A DNA stretch of 64,000 nucleotides from NCBI RefSeq assembly GCF_000378625.1, contig NZ_KB905170.1, positions 165,515 to 229,514 of the forward strand, written 5' to 3'. The notes under the pieces were generated by a model. The model was given only the letters and a program-made list of their open reading frames with translations. It ran no database searches and had not been told where the DNA came from. This stretch comes from Colwellia piezophila ATCC BAA-637 (GTDB lineage: Bacteria > Pseudomonadota > Gammaproteobacteria > Enterobacterales > Alteromonadaceae). Shown here in pieces: positions 10,380-20,833 of the stretch (position 1 is its first letter; each line of letters starts with the position of its first letter). Position numbers and translations under genes: made by a program.

Positions 10380-10943
10380 TTAATTACTATATGGTTCTTT
10401 TGGTAAGACAAGATAAATTATTAGCAGCGTAGCATTGTAAAAGATTAAGTTACTTTTACCTAGTTAGATTTAGTCGCTATTTATAAAATGAGTATTTAAA
10501 ATGGCAATTTACTGCATCCTTGGCAAATAGTTTTAACCATCAGTCATATATAGACGTACAACGAAGGTAATAATAAACTTCCTCAACTATTAAAATAAAG
10601 TACCGCTATACCTTATTGATAAATGTATGGTCAAAAATCGCTCTGTTTTATAAAAAAACACGATATCGACATAACCCATTGAATTAAATACTTTTAATTA
10701 TAAATTATTTTGTATTGACTTACCGCTAAGCCAATACAATCGGTTAAGTAAGATAAACTTACATATTAGCCCACAGAGTTATCCACAGGAACAGTGGATA
10801 ACTCTAACTTTACCCCCAAGTTAGTTTAAAATAGACTCAAGAACAATGTCGTACAAAAAACGACCTTAAATTGATGTAAAAGCACCTCTTCTGAACACAT
10901 CTTCAGCAAACAATATTTATTTCAATAATTTATTATTTTTGTG
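10380..10943. other. Gene-free stretch upstream of the tRNA-Asn cluster
   Basis: I see no coding frame. The stretch is very AT-rich and holds the upstream region of the MATE gene and one notable hairpin at 10775-10805, listed separately. The tRNA promoter starts at its right edge. Confidence 0.6.
10775..10805. repeat. Perfect 12-bp inverted repeat containing a DnaA-box consensus
   Basis: AGAGTTATCCAC and GTGGATAACTCT flank a 7-base loop. The left arm plus the first loop base reads TTATCCACA, the E. coli DnaA-box consensus; the right arm gives TTATCCACT on the other strand. It lies about 140 bases before the tRNA promoter. No U-run follows, so it is not an ordinary terminator. Confidence 0.5.
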
Positions 10944-10972
10944 TTGACACTTAGGCCACAGGTCTTTAATAT
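10944..10972 (+). promoter_or_regulatory. Strong sigma-70 promoter of the tRNA-Asn cluster
   Basis: TTGACA at 10944-10949, a 17-base spacer and TAATAT at 10967-10972 are near consensus. A GC-rich discriminator (CCGCCCC) follows, as in stable-RNA promoters under stringent control. The first tRNA starts 33 bases later. Confidence 0.85.
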
Positions 10973-11005
10973 TCCGCCCCGTTAGCCACTGAGGTTAACC
11001 GAGAT

Positions 11006-11081
11006 TCCCCAATAGCTCAGTTGGTAGAGCGATGGACTGTTAATCCATGTGTCACTGGTTCGAGCCCAGTTTGGGGAGCCA
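11006..11081 (+). tRNA. tRNA-Asn (GTT), copy 1
   Basis: A complete 76-nt cloverleaf: 7-bp acceptor stem TCCCCAA/TTGGGGA, anticodon loop CTGTTAA giving GTT, T loop TTCGAGC and an encoded CCA. It is the first gene behind the promoter at 10944. Confidence 0.97.
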
Positions 11082-11171
11082 CATTTTACAATTTGTGATA
11101 TTTATAAGAGAATATGCTTTAACAAGCCATCTTATATAACCATCTATCATTCATTGGCTTTTTAATATTAC

Positions 11172-11229
11172 GTAGAGCGATGGACTGTTAATCCATGTGT
11201 CACTGGTTCGAGCCCAGTTTGGGGAGCCA
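11172..11229 (+). pseudogene. 5'-truncated tRNA-Asn copy
   Basis: The 58 bases from GTAGAGCG to GCCA are identical to residues 19-76 of the intact copies. The acceptor 5' strand and most of the D arm are missing. Comparison with the next unit shows a clean deletion of about 65 bp between the spacer sequence AATATTAC and the D-arm GTAGAGC. It cannot fold as a tRNA. Confidence 0.9.
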
Positions 11230-11366
11230 CATTTTACAATTTGTGATATTTATAAGAGAATATGCTTTAACAAGCCATCTTATATAACCATCTATCATTC
11301 ATTGGCTTTTTAATATTACTTAAAAAGCAAAAAGAACTTCATTATAAAGTGAAGTTAAAAGTTTAT

Positions 11367-11442
11367 TCCCCAATAGCTCAGTTGGTAGAGCGATGGACTG
11401 TTAATCCATGTGTCACTGGTTCGAGCCCAGTTTGGGGAGCCA
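11367..11442 (+). tRNA. tRNA-Asn (GTT), second intact copy
   Basis: Identical over 76 nt to the copy at 11006, with encoded CCA and anticodon GTT. It lies within the duplicated unit array and is presumably read from the promoter at 10944. Confidence 0.97.
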
Positions 11443-11579
11443 CATTTTACAATTTGTGATATTTATAAGAGAATATGCTTTAACAAGCCATCTTATATAA
11501 CCATCTATCATTCATTGGCTTTTTAATATTACTTAAAAAGCAAAAAGAACTTCATTATAAAGTGAAGTTCAAAGTTTAT

Positions 11580-11655
11580 TCCCCAATAGCTCAGTTGGTA
11601 GAGCGATGGACTGTTAATCCATGTGTCACTGGTTCGAGCCCAGTTTGGGGAGCCA
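11580..11655 (+). tRNA. tRNA-Asn (GTT), third intact copy
   Basis: A third identical 76-nt tRNA-Asn with GTT anticodon and CCA. It closes the functional cluster: a strong terminator follows within 10 bases. Confidence 0.97.
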
Positions 11656-11662
11656 CATAAGA

Positions 11663-11692
11663 AAAAGCCACGATGATTCGTGGCTTTTTTTT
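11663..11692 (+). terminator. Terminator of the tRNA-Asn transcript
   Basis: An 11-bp stem (AAAAGCCACGA/TCGTGGCTTTT) with a 4-base loop runs into eight Ts. It would end the tRNA transcript before the degenerate array. Confidence 0.88.
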
Positions 11693-11720
11693 GTCCGTTA
11701 AAAAGCGCGTGCCTGCTTCT

Positions 11721-11816
11721 AAGTTGTAGAGCGATGGACTGTACTCTCGTCATCCTTTATAAATAAGAGCATGTGTTACTGGTTCGAGTCATTATGTTGA
11801 AAAGAGCTGGGAGCCA
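11721..11816 (+). pseudogene. Degenerate tRNA-Asn-like unit A (5' truncated)
   Basis: Starts within the D arm (GTTGTAGAGCGATGGACTG) and continues with the same altered middle and 3' part as units B-F, ending GGGAGCCA. It is followed by the hairpin AACCTGC/GCAGGTT and a T-run at about 11832-11856. Confidence 0.75.
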
Positions 11817-11868
11817 TATCAAAACGAAAGAAACCTGCTTTATGCAGGTTTTTTTTCGCCTGTAGAAA

Positions 11869-11977
11869 CCCCCCATAGCTCAATTGATAGAGCGAGGGAC
11901 TGTACTCTCGTCATCCTTTATAAATAAGAGCATGTGTCACTGGTTCGAGCCATTATGTTGAAAAGAGCTGGGAGCCA
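11869..11977 (+). pseudogene. Degenerate tRNA-Asn-like unit B
   Basis: Aligns with tRNA-Asn from acceptor to CCA. The D loop has GG changed to AA (CAATTGATAGAG), the anticodon arm carries an insert of about 26 bases after CTGTA, and the 3' T-stem strand is replaced. It ends GGGAGCCA and is followed by the hairpin-plus-T-run. Confidence 0.75.
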
Positions 11978-12029
11978 CATAAGAACGAAAGAAACCTGCT
12001 CTATGCAGGTTTTTTTTCGCCTGTAGAAA

Positions 12030-12138
12030 GCCCCCATAGCTCAATTGATAGAGCGATGGACTGTACTCTCGTCATCCTTTATAAATAAGAGCATGTGTCA
12101 CTGGTTCGAGCCATTAGTTTGCAAAGAGCTGGGAGCCA
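12030..12138 (+). pseudogene. Degenerate tRNA-Asn-like unit C
   Basis: Nearly identical to unit B and exactly 161 bp downstream of it. The 5' CCCATAGCTC can pair with 3' GAGCTGGG as an 8-bp stem with a 2-base bulge, so a closing stem is kept although the normal acceptor stem is lost. Confidence 0.75.
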
Positions 12139-12190
12139 CATAAGAACGAAAGAAACCTGCTTCATGCAGGTTTTTTTTCGCCTGTAGAAA

Positions 12191-12299
12191 GCCCCCATAG
12201 CTCAATTGATAGAGCGATGGACTGTACTCTCGTCATCCTTTATAAATAAGAGCATGTGTCACTGGTTCGAGCCATTAGTTTGCAAAGAGCTGGGAGCCA
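12191..12299 (+). pseudogene. Degenerate tRNA-Asn-like unit D
   Basis: Nearly identical to unit C and 161 bp downstream of it, with the same middle insert and 3' replacement. It is followed by the same AACCTGC/GCAGGTT hairpin and T-run. Confidence 0.75.
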
Positions 12300-12350
12300 C
12301 ATAAGAACGAAAGAAACCTGCTTCATGCAGGTTTTTTTCGCCTGTAGAAA

Positions 12351-12448
12351 CTCCCCATAGCTCAATTGATAGAGCGATGGACTGTACTCTCGTCAAACAA
12401 GCATGTGTCACTGGTTCGAGCCATTATGTTGAAAAGAGCTGGGAGCCA
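12351..12448 (+). pseudogene. Degenerate tRNA-Asn-like unit E
   Basis: As the other units, but the middle insert is shortened (CTCTCGTCAAACAAG), making the unit about 11 bases shorter. The hairpin and T-run follow. Confidence 0.75.
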
Positions 12449-12500
12449 TATCAGAACGAAAGAAACCTGCTTCATGCAGGTTTTTTTTCGCCTGTAGAAA

Positions 12501-12610
12501 GCCCCCATAGCTCAATTGATAGAGCGATGGACTGTACTCTCTTCATCCTTTTTAAAATAAGAGCATGTATCACTGGTTCGAGCCATTATGTTGAAAAGAG
12601 CTGGGAGCCA
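12501..12610 (+). pseudogene. Degenerate tRNA-Asn-like unit F
   Basis: Last unit of the array. Its middle insert has drifted (CTCTCTTCATCC and TTTTTAAAATAAGAG). It ends GGGAGCCA and, unlike the others, is not followed by the array hairpin. Confidence 0.72.
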
Positions 12611-12722
12611 TATTAAAAGTGAAACTAGCATGTCACCCTCCCCCTCCTTTATTCTCTTGTCTTGTTTATGATAAGTTCTAACAGGAAATTTATGCCTTTT
12701 CATCGTTAAACATCAGATATAA

Positions 12723-12756
12723 AAAAGCCCTACTAAGCTATCTTGTAGGGCTTTTT
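12723..12756 (-). terminator. Terminator downstream of clpA
   Basis: AAAAGCCCTAC and GTAGGGCTTTT form an 11-bp stem just past the clpA stop. T-rich ends on both sides make it usable in either direction, so it also separates clpA from the tRNA-like array. Confidence 0.82.
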
Positions 12757-12774
12757 GGATAATTAAGTGAATAC

Positions 12775-15033
12775 TTATTTCACCGAAGATAATTCCTTTT
12801 TGTTTTCATAGTGAATGACAAGCTTATCTTTTTTCACATCAACCTTGGCGACACCACCGTGCGTTAATTCCCCGAAGAGTAATTCATTTGCCAGTGATTT
12901 CTTCAGATGCTCTTGAATTAGACGTGACATCGGTCTGGCCCCCATAGACTTATCATAACCATGATCAGCCAACCAAAGCCTAGCCTCCTTCGTAAGCTCA
13001 AGTGAAACCCCCTTATCATCTAGCTGCGCTTGTAGCTCAACAATAAATTTATCAACGACTTGTTGAATAACAATATGATCTAAGTGATTAAACCAAACAA
13101 TATTATCTAAGCGGTTCCTGAATTCTGGTGAAAAAACCTTATTAATTTCATTAAGGGCATCAAGGCTGTGATCTTGTTGTTTAAAACCAATAGATTGGCG
13201 TACAGTCTCTTGTACACCCGCATTAGTAGTTAACACTAAAATGATATTCCTAAAATCTGCCTTACGACCATTATTATCGGTCAAGGTACCATGGTCCATC
13301 ACTTGCAATAAGATGTTGTATACATCCTCATGAGCTTTTTCAATCTCATCAAGCAAGACTACTGCATGAGGGTGTTTTAACACCGCATCGGTAAGTAGGC
13401 CACCCTGCTCATAGCCGACATAGCCAGGAGGTGCACCAATAAGACGGCTAACGGCATGTTTCTCCATATATTCAGACATATCAAAACGGAGTAGCTCTAT
13501 CCCTAAAATTTTAGCTAGTTGCTGGGTAACTTCTGTCTTGCCGACTCCGGTAGGCCCGGCAAATAAGAACGAGCCAACGGGTTTTTCTTCACTGCCTAAA
13601 CCTGCTCGAGATAAACGAATCACCGATGATAGCTCTTCAATAGCTTTATCTTGACCAAAGACAACAAGCTTCAAATTACGATCAAGATTTTTCAAACTAT
13701 CTTTTTCAGTGACTGATACCGATTTCTGTGGAATTCTCGCCATCTTAGCGACAATACTTTCGATATCACTATTGTTAATAACTTTTTTACGTTTATTCGG
13801 CGCAACAAGTTGCTGTTTAGCTCCTGCTTCATCAATAACATCAATGGCTTTATCAGGAAGAAACCGTTCATTAATATATTTGTCCGATAAATGTGCTGCC
13901 GCGTGCAAGGCTTTACTGGTATAACGGATCCCATGGTGATTTTCATATTTTTCTTTCAAACCATGTAATATCTTAGTGGTATCGGCAACGCTAGGTTCAA
14001 TAATATCAATTTTTTGAAAGCGACGAGCTAAGGCTCGATCTTTTTCAAAAACACTGTGATATTCCTGATACGTGGTAGAGCCTAAGCAGCGAATTTTACC
14101 GGCAGATAGTAGGGGTTTTAATAAATTAGAAGCGTCCATCATGCCGCCTGAAGCTGCGCCCGCTCCTATGATGGTATGAATCTCATCAATAAATAAAACA
14201 GCGTTCTTATCTTCTTCAAGGTCTTTCAGTAAAGACTTGAAACGTTTTTCAAAGTCTCCTCTATATTTAGTTCCTGCAAGCAAGGCGCCCATATCAAGAG
14301 AATAAATAGTCGCATCCGCTAAAAACTCTGGTACCTGTTTATTGACAATCATATTGGCTAACCCTTCAGCAATAGCCGTTTTACCGACCCCTGCTTCGCC
14401 AACAAAAAGCGGGTTGTTTTTTCGGCGTCGACTTAATACTTGTAAAGTGCGTTCAAGTTCACTATCACGACCAATTAAAGGGTCGATATTTCCTTTTTTC
14501 GCTTCTTCGTTAAGATTAACTGAAAAATTTTCTATGGTGCGCGGCTCTTCTTCGGTTTTTTGCTCACCACCTAAAGCATGAGGCGTGCTTTCATCATCAA
14601 TTTTTGCAATGCCGTGAGAGAGATAATTAACAATATCTAGGCGACTAATATCTGATTTTTTCAAAATATAAGCGGCTTGTGACTCTTGTTCACTAAAAAT
14701 AGCAACTAAAACATTTGAACCACTGACTTCATTTTTACCTGAAGACTGCACATGAAAAACGGCTCTTTGTAACACCCGTTGAAAGCCTAAAGTAGGCTGA
14801 GTTTCCCGTTCCTCTTCACCAACAGGAATCATGGGTGTTGTTTCGGTGATAAAGTCTAATAGGCTTTTACGCAGTTTTGTTAAATCAGCGCCACAAGCTC
14901 CAAGTGCTTCAATAGCTGATGGGTTATCTAATAATGCCAGTAATAAATGCTCAACTGTCATAAATTCGTGGCGAGATTCTTTAGCTTGACGAAAGGCTAA
15001 ATTAAGTGATATTTCTAAGTCTTTGTTTAGCAT
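12775..15033 (-). CDS. clpA: ATP-dependent Clp protease ATP-binding subunit ClpA
   Basis: ClpA is the AAA+ unfoldase that feeds N-end-rule and other substrates into ClpP. The 752-residue protein has the double Clp-N repeat in the first 140 residues, D1 with Walker A GEAGVGKT at 212-219 and the box FIDEIHTIIGAG, and D2 with a second Walker A, GPTGVGKT, near residue 495 and the box LLDEIEKAHEDV. Length fits ClpA. It follows clpS with a 20-base gap, the usual operon; clpP is not in the window. Confidence 0.98.
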   Translation of the reverse strand: MLNKDLEISLNLAFRQAKESRHEFMTVEHLLLALLDNPSAIEALGACGADLTKLRKSLLDFITETTPMIPVGEEERETQPTLGFQRVLQRAVFHVQSSGKNEVSGSNVLVAIFSEQESQAAYILKKSDISRLDIVNYLSHGIAKIDDESTPHALGGEQKTEEEPRTIENFSVNLNEEAKKGNIDPLIGRDSELERTLQVLSRRRKNNPLFVGEAGVGKTAIAEGLANMIVNKQVPEFLADATIYSLDMGALLAGTKYRGDFEKRFKSLLKDLEEDKNAVLFIDEIHTIIGAGAASGGMMDASNLLKPLLSAGKIRCLGSTTYQEYHSVFEKDRALARRFQKIDIIEPSVADTTKILHGLKEKYENHHGIRYTSKALHAAAHLSDKYINERFLPDKAIDVIDEAGAKQQLVAPNKRKKVINNSDIESIVAKMARIPQKSVSVTEKDSLKNLDRNLKLVVFGQDKAIEELSSVIRLSRAGLGSEEKPVGSFLFAGPTGVGKTEVTQQLAKILGIELLRFDMSEYMEKHAVSRLIGAPPGYVGYEQGGLLTDAVLKHPHAVVLLDEIEKAHEDVYNILLQVMDHGTLTDNNGRKADFRNIILVLTTNAGVQETVRQSIGFKQQDHSLDALNEINKVFSPEFRNRLDNIVWFNHLDHIVIQQVVDKFIVELQAQLDDKGVSLELTKEARLWLADHGYDKSMGARPMSRLIQEHLKKSLANELLFGELTHGGVAKVDVKKDKLVIHYENKKELSSVK

Positions 15034-15053
15034 AGCTACTCCAATTTATAACT

Positions 15054-15374
15054 TTAGGCTTTTACCATGACGCACTTTAAGGGGTGCTCATTGTCAAAAG
15101 CGTACTGGACAACATGTTCTACTTTTGTCTCTGCTATTTCAGCAGTATATGTGCCACACAGGCCTTTTCCTTTATAGTGAATAGTTAACATAACATCTGT
15201 CGCTTGCTCTTCACTCTTATTAAAAAAGTTACACAAAACATCTACAACAAAGTCCATCGGGGTATAGTCATCGTTAAGTAAAAAAACATGGTATTTAGCT
15301 GGCTCTTCTAGTTGATCCTTAACTTCCTCTTCAACTATGTCTTGGGTGTCAAATAACTCTTTCCAATTGCTCAT
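15054..15374 (-). CDS. clpS: ATP-dependent Clp protease adaptor ClpS
   Basis: ClpS binds N-degron residues and delivers the protein to ClpA. The 106-residue protein has a flexible acidic N-terminus and the conserved core [18 protein letters not shown], which carries the asparagine-aspartate pair and hydrophobic pocket for the N-terminal residue. [15 protein letters not shown] is the ClpA-facing part. It is the first gene of clpS-clpA and divergent from cspD, exactly the E. coli layout. Confidence 0.97.
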   Translation of the reverse strand: MSNWKELFDTQDIVEEEVKDQLEEPAKYHVFLLNDDYTPMDFVVDVLCNFFNKSEEQATDVMLTIHYKGKGLCGTYTAEIAETKVEHVVQYAFDNEHPLKCVMVKA

Positions 15375-15628
15375 ATATTTATCTTAGTCTCTACTTTTTA
15401 CTTTTGCCGTAACTTTTCGAGTAATAAAGCTAAAAAAACGTAAAAAAAACAGTTTTTTAACTTGACTAATCTCATAACTTATCTACGATTCTATAAGTGG
15501 CTATTTATTGGTCGCTTAGTTTGTTGTCTATGGACATACTTATCATTTGCTTACGCTTTTAAAAGCTACTTAGCCAAAGGTAAGTTAAACATAATTAAAT
15601 ACTAAAGGAAATAGAAGGAAGTTGAAGT

Positions 15629-15847
15629 ATGGCACACGGTACAGTTAAATGGTTTAATAATGCAAAGGGTTTTGGCTTTATTCGTCCAGATAGTGGGGGA
15701 GATGATATCTTCGCACACTATTCAACAATTGAAATGGATGGATACCGTACATTAAAGGCCGGACAAGATGTCAATTATGAACTAAATGAAGGCCCAAAAG
15801 GTCACCATGCAGCAAGTATCAAGTTAGCAGAAGGCGAAATAGAATAA
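15629..15847 (+). CDS. cspD: Cold-shock-domain protein CspD
   Basis: A 72-residue single cold-shock domain that binds single-stranded nucleic acid. RNP1 is seen as KGFGFIRP and RNP2 as DIFAHYS, with the opening GTVKWFNNAKGFG. The position divergent to clpS marks it as CspD, which in E. coli is made in stationary phase and inhibits replication. The ribosome site GAAGGAAG lies upstream of the ATG. The C-terminus is shorter than in some CspD proteins. A cold-adaptation role is possible but not shown. Confidence 0.93.
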   Translation: MAHGTVKWFNNAKGFGFIRPDSGGDDIFAHYSTIEMDGYRTLKAGQDVNYELNEGPKGHHAASIKLAEGEIE

Positions 15848-15876
15848 AAAAGACTTTGCGCTAACGTTAAATAAAC

Positions 15877-15905
15877 AAACACAGCTATTTAGCTGTGTTT
15901 TTTTA
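15877..15905 (+). terminator. cspD terminator
   Basis: AAACACAGCT and AGCTGTGTTT form a 10-bp stem over a 4-base loop, followed by a T-run, 30 bases after the cspD stop. Confidence 0.88.
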
Positions 15906-15940
15906 TTCGCTTTTTCCGTGAACTAGCTATATTGAACAGC

Positions 15941-16264
15941 TATACCAATTCCAATAAATTCTTTTCCGCTCAGCGAGAGTTAAAAGGCTTAGAGGCAAGG
16001 CATTGCTTGTAGATAAGGGTTATTCAGGAGAATATGCTCCTGCATTCTCTAAGAAGCTACATCCATGTAGCGTCCTTCTCAAAAACAATAACGAAGCCTG
16101 TAAGGCTTTACCTTTTATTAGGTACTTGCCCTTCGGGAGCTTTCCAGCGATTCGATAACCGCACAGAATTTCTTTCATATAGAGTGACTATATACAAAAA
16201 AATCCTATTTGTTCTCAAACCACTGGTAAGCTCTGAGTGGGAACTAACTTAATGGACTTGGTAT
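15941..16264. repeat. Family B small inverted-repeat element
   Basis: Begins TATACCAATTCC and ends CTTGGTATTA; the ends are inverted copies of each other and match the elements at 26965 and 33229. It contains the shared core GAGGCAAGGCATTG and an extra block with AGAATATGCTCCTGC. It ends at the last bases of the icd reading frame, so icd stops inside or against it. A 72-codon frame within it is not a gene. Confidence 0.75.
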
Positions 16265-17514
16265 TACATATGCTCAATAATACAATCACCAAATGCAGAA
16301 CAAGAGACTAAAGTGGCATCATCCATAAGTCGCTCAAAATCATAGGTTACAGTTTTCGCTTTAATGGCGCCCGACATCCCTTTAAGGAGTAAATCAGCCG
16401 CGTCAAGCCAGCCCATATGTCTTAGCATCATTTCCGCTGATAAAATAACCGAGCCAGGGTTTACCTTATTCTTACCGGCATATTTAGGGGCGGTACCATG
16501 GGTTGCTTCAAATACCGCAACTTCATCGCCTAAATTGGCCCCAGGCGCAATACCAATACCACCTACTTGAGCGGCAAGCGCATCAGATAAATAATCACCA
16601 TTTAAGTTTAAAGTAGCAATAACACTGTATTCTGCAGGACGTAATAAAATTTGTTGTAACATGGAATCAGCAATCACATCTTTAATAATGATTTCTTTAC
16701 CGGTATTTGGATTTTTTAGCGTGCACCAAGGTCCACCATCAATCAAACTAGCACCAAATTCATCTCGCGCCAATTCATAACCCCACTCTTTAAAAGCCCC
16801 CTCGGTAAACTTCATAATATTACCTTTGTGAACCAGAGTTACCGAGTCTTTATCATTATCAATTGCGTATTGAATTGCTTGTCTAACCAAACGTTGACTT
16901 CCTTCTTTTGATACCGGTTTTATACCGATACCACAATTGTCAGTAAAACGGATATTACTTACGCCCATTTCTTCAGTTAGAAACTTAATCATGGCTTTAG
17001 CTTTATCACTACCTGCTTGATACTCAATGCCGGCATAGATATCTTCGGTGTTTTCTCTAAAGATAACCATATCAACTTCAGCAGGTCTTTTTACTGGGCT
17101 AGGAACCCCCGTAAACCACTGCACTGGTCGTTGACATACATAAAGATCAAGCATTTGTCGGATAGCGACATTGAGTGAGCTCATACCACCACCTACCGGT
17201 GTTGTCAGTGGCCCTTTGATAGAGACTTTATATTCTTGAAGAATATTTAATGTCTCTTCCGGTAGCCACGTTTCACTATCATACATTTTAGTCGCTTTTT
17301 CACCTGCATAGACTTCTAGCCAAACAATTTTTCTATCGCCAGCATACGCCTTAGCAACAGCAGCATTGACAACTTTAAGCATAGTAGGTGTAACATCTAC
17401 CCCTATACCATCACCTTCAATAAAAGGGATTATCGGATTATTGGGTACTGATAATTTACCGTCAATAAAAGTAATTTTATCGCCAGTAGTGGGAATGATG
17501 ATTTGATTAGTCAT
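16264..17514 (-). CDS. icd: NADP-dependent isocitrate dehydrogenase, dimeric type
   Basis: This TCA-cycle enzyme converts isocitrate to 2-oxoglutarate and CO2. The 416-residue protein aligns with E. coli Icd end to end: [29 protein letters not shown] (the first S of SSLN aligns with the AceK-phosphorylated S113), [11 protein letters not shown] and the NADP-site [11 protein letters not shown]. It lies directly downstream of an unrelated monomeric isocitrate dehydrogenase in the same direction, but a terminator separates them, so it should have its own promoter. In Colwellia maris the dimeric enzyme (IDH-I) is the acetate-responsive isozyme; whether that holds here is inference. Confidence 0.97.
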   Translation of the reverse strand: MTNQIIIPTTGDKITFIDGKLSVPNNPIIPFIEGDGIGVDVTPTMLKVVNAAVAKAYAGDRKIVWLEVYAGEKATKMYDSETWLPEETLNILQEYKVSIKGPLTTPVGGGMSSLNVAIRQMLDLYVCQRPVQWFTGVPSPVKRPAEVDMVIFRENTEDIYAGIEYQAGSDKAKAMIKFLTEEMGVSNIRFTDNCGIGIKPVSKEGSQRLVRQAIQYAIDNDKDSVTLVHKGNIMKFTEGAFKEWGYELARDEFGASLIDGGPWCTLKNPNTGKEIIIKDVIADSMLQQILLRPAEYSVIATLNLNGDYLSDALAAQVGGIGIAPGANLGDEVAVFEATHGTAPKYAGKNKVNPGSVILSAEMMLRHMGWLDAADLLLKGMSGAIKAKTVTYDFERLMDDATLVSCSAFGDCIIEHM

Positions 17515-17550
17515 AGGACGAGCTCCACATTAAACAAGTATATAGAATAC

Positions 17551-17574
17551 CAAGTGCATTAATTGGTATAAGTT
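17551..17574. repeat. Short palindrome resembling fused family B ends
   Basis: ATACCAAGTGCATTAATTGGTAT consists of just the two terminal motifs of the family B elements with a few bases between. It may be a collapsed element left in the icd promoter region. Confidence 0.4.
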
Positions 17575-17611
17575 ACTCTACTAAACTAATTCAAAAAAGC
17601 ATAAGTCACTA

Positions 17612-17627
17612 ATCACTATTTAGTGAT
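17612..17627. promoter_or_regulatory. Palindrome in the icd upstream region
   Basis: ATCACTA-TT-TAGTGAT is a perfect palindrome about 100 bases before the icd start. Further half-sites reading TCACTAA occur on both sides. Repeated half-sites suggest a regulator binding array; the protein is unknown. Confidence 0.4.
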
Positions 17628-17703
17628 ATCCAATATCACTAAAATGAATAAATAACACTTAGACTAAAGTCTAATGAGCATATTAGCTAAAAAAAGATAA
17701 AAA

Positions 17704-17731
17704 AAAAGCTAAGTATTTCTACTTAGCTTTT
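17704..17731 (-). terminator. Terminator of the monomeric isocitrate dehydrogenase gene
   Basis: AAAAGCTAAGT and ACTTAGCTTTT form an 11-bp stem. On the minus strand it is followed by a long T-run. It separates the two isocitrate dehydrogenase transcripts. Confidence 0.88.
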
Positions 17732-17796
17732 GATTAATACCGTGCTATTGCGTAGCAGCTGATCTAATTGTATTACCTATAAAGCAATTAATTAGC

Positions 17797-20049
<2,253 letters not shown>

Positions 20050-20208
20050 CTAAATACTCAGGTGATTTGCATAAAAATTCATTTGAAATAAATTAAAATT
20101 CACCTAAGATAAAATTTATTTTTCGCGCGCATAGTATAGTAATTCAAAGCGTATTAATATAGCCAAGCGAAAAGGCATACATTTTTTTAAAGGAAGTTCA
20201 GTCTAAAA

Positions 20209-20814
20209 ATGAAGCAGAACAACGGCTATACAAGACATCACGAGAAAAAGCATCAAAAGGTCCGACCACTGAGTGAAAAGCGAAAAGTTGTGCTCTTCAA
20301 CAAACCCTTTGATGTTTTATGTCAATTTACCGATGAGAATAATCGTCGGACATTAAAAGACTTTATCAACATACCTGGCATCTATGCCGCAGGTCGACTT
20401 GATAGAGATAGTGAAGGTTTATTGCTATTAACCAATGATGGTAAGTTACAACATCAAATAGCCAATCCGGTAAAAAAAACCGAGAAAACTTATTGGGTTC
20501 AAGTTGAGGGAGCACCCACAGAGTGTGATTTAGCGAAGTTACGACAAGGCGTTGAATTAAAAGATGGTATGACTAAGCCCGCTAAAGTGGCGGTTATGGT
20601 TGAACCTAACGTTTGGCCTCGTGTTCCGCCAATAAGAGAACGTGCCAGTATTCCAACCACTTGGCTAGAAATTACCATCACTGAAGGTCGTAATAGGCAA
20701 GTTAGACGCATGACCGCTAATATAGGCTTTCCGACGCTACGACTGATTAGATATCGAATCGGTAACTGGACTCTAGATAATATAACCAGTGGGGAATATA
20801 AAATTGAAGCGTAA
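20209..20814 (+). CDS. rluE: 23S rRNA pseudouridine synthase, RluE type
   Basis: The protein makes pseudouridine 2457 in 23S rRNA. The 201-residue protein is of the RsuA/RluB family: [20 protein letters not shown] contains the catalytic aspartate D65, and the C-terminal [10 protein letters not shown] motif follows. The N-terminal 20 residues are basic, without an S4 domain, as in RluE. Its place next to icd and nudJ is the E. coli order, which supports RluE over its paralogues. AAAGGAAG precedes the start. Confidence 0.92.
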   Translation: MKQNNGYTRHHEKKHQKVRPLSEKRKVVLFNKPFDVLCQFTDENNRRTLKDFINIPGIYAAGRLDRDSEGLLLLTNDGKLQHQIANPVKKTEKTYWVQVEGAPTECDLAKLRQGVELKDGMTKPAKVAVMVEPNVWPRVPPIRERASIPTTWLEITITEGRNRQVRRMTANIGFPTLRLIRYRIGNWTLDNITSGEYKIEA

Positions 20815-20833
20815 CATCGCTACACCCATAAAC

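Larger units (their letters stand above)
11082..11579 (+). repeat. Tandemly duplicated tRNA-Asn spacer units
   Basis: An almost identical spacer of about 90 bases starting CATTTTACAATTTGTG and ending AATATTAC follows each of the first three tRNA copies. Intact copies 3 and 4 lie exactly 213 bp apart. Near-identity of the spacers points to recent unit duplication. Confidence 0.85.

Noticed and set aside
10775..10805. Chromosomal origin of replication
   Set aside because: Only one inverted pair of DnaA boxes; no AT-rich unwinding repeats, and no dnaA, gidA or mioC nearby.
11721..12610. CRISPR array
   Set aside because: The tandem units are about 160 bp with no short spacers of unique sequence, each unit resembles a tRNA and most end in a terminator. 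No cas genes are near.
12377..12703. Protein-coding frames over the degenerate tRNA-like array
   Set aside because: The frames simply read through repeated RNA-like units on both strands and have no ribosome sites or family features.
16034..16252. Small gene of 72 codons downstream of cspD
   Set aside because: It lies wholly inside a family B mobile repeat and has no homologous look.
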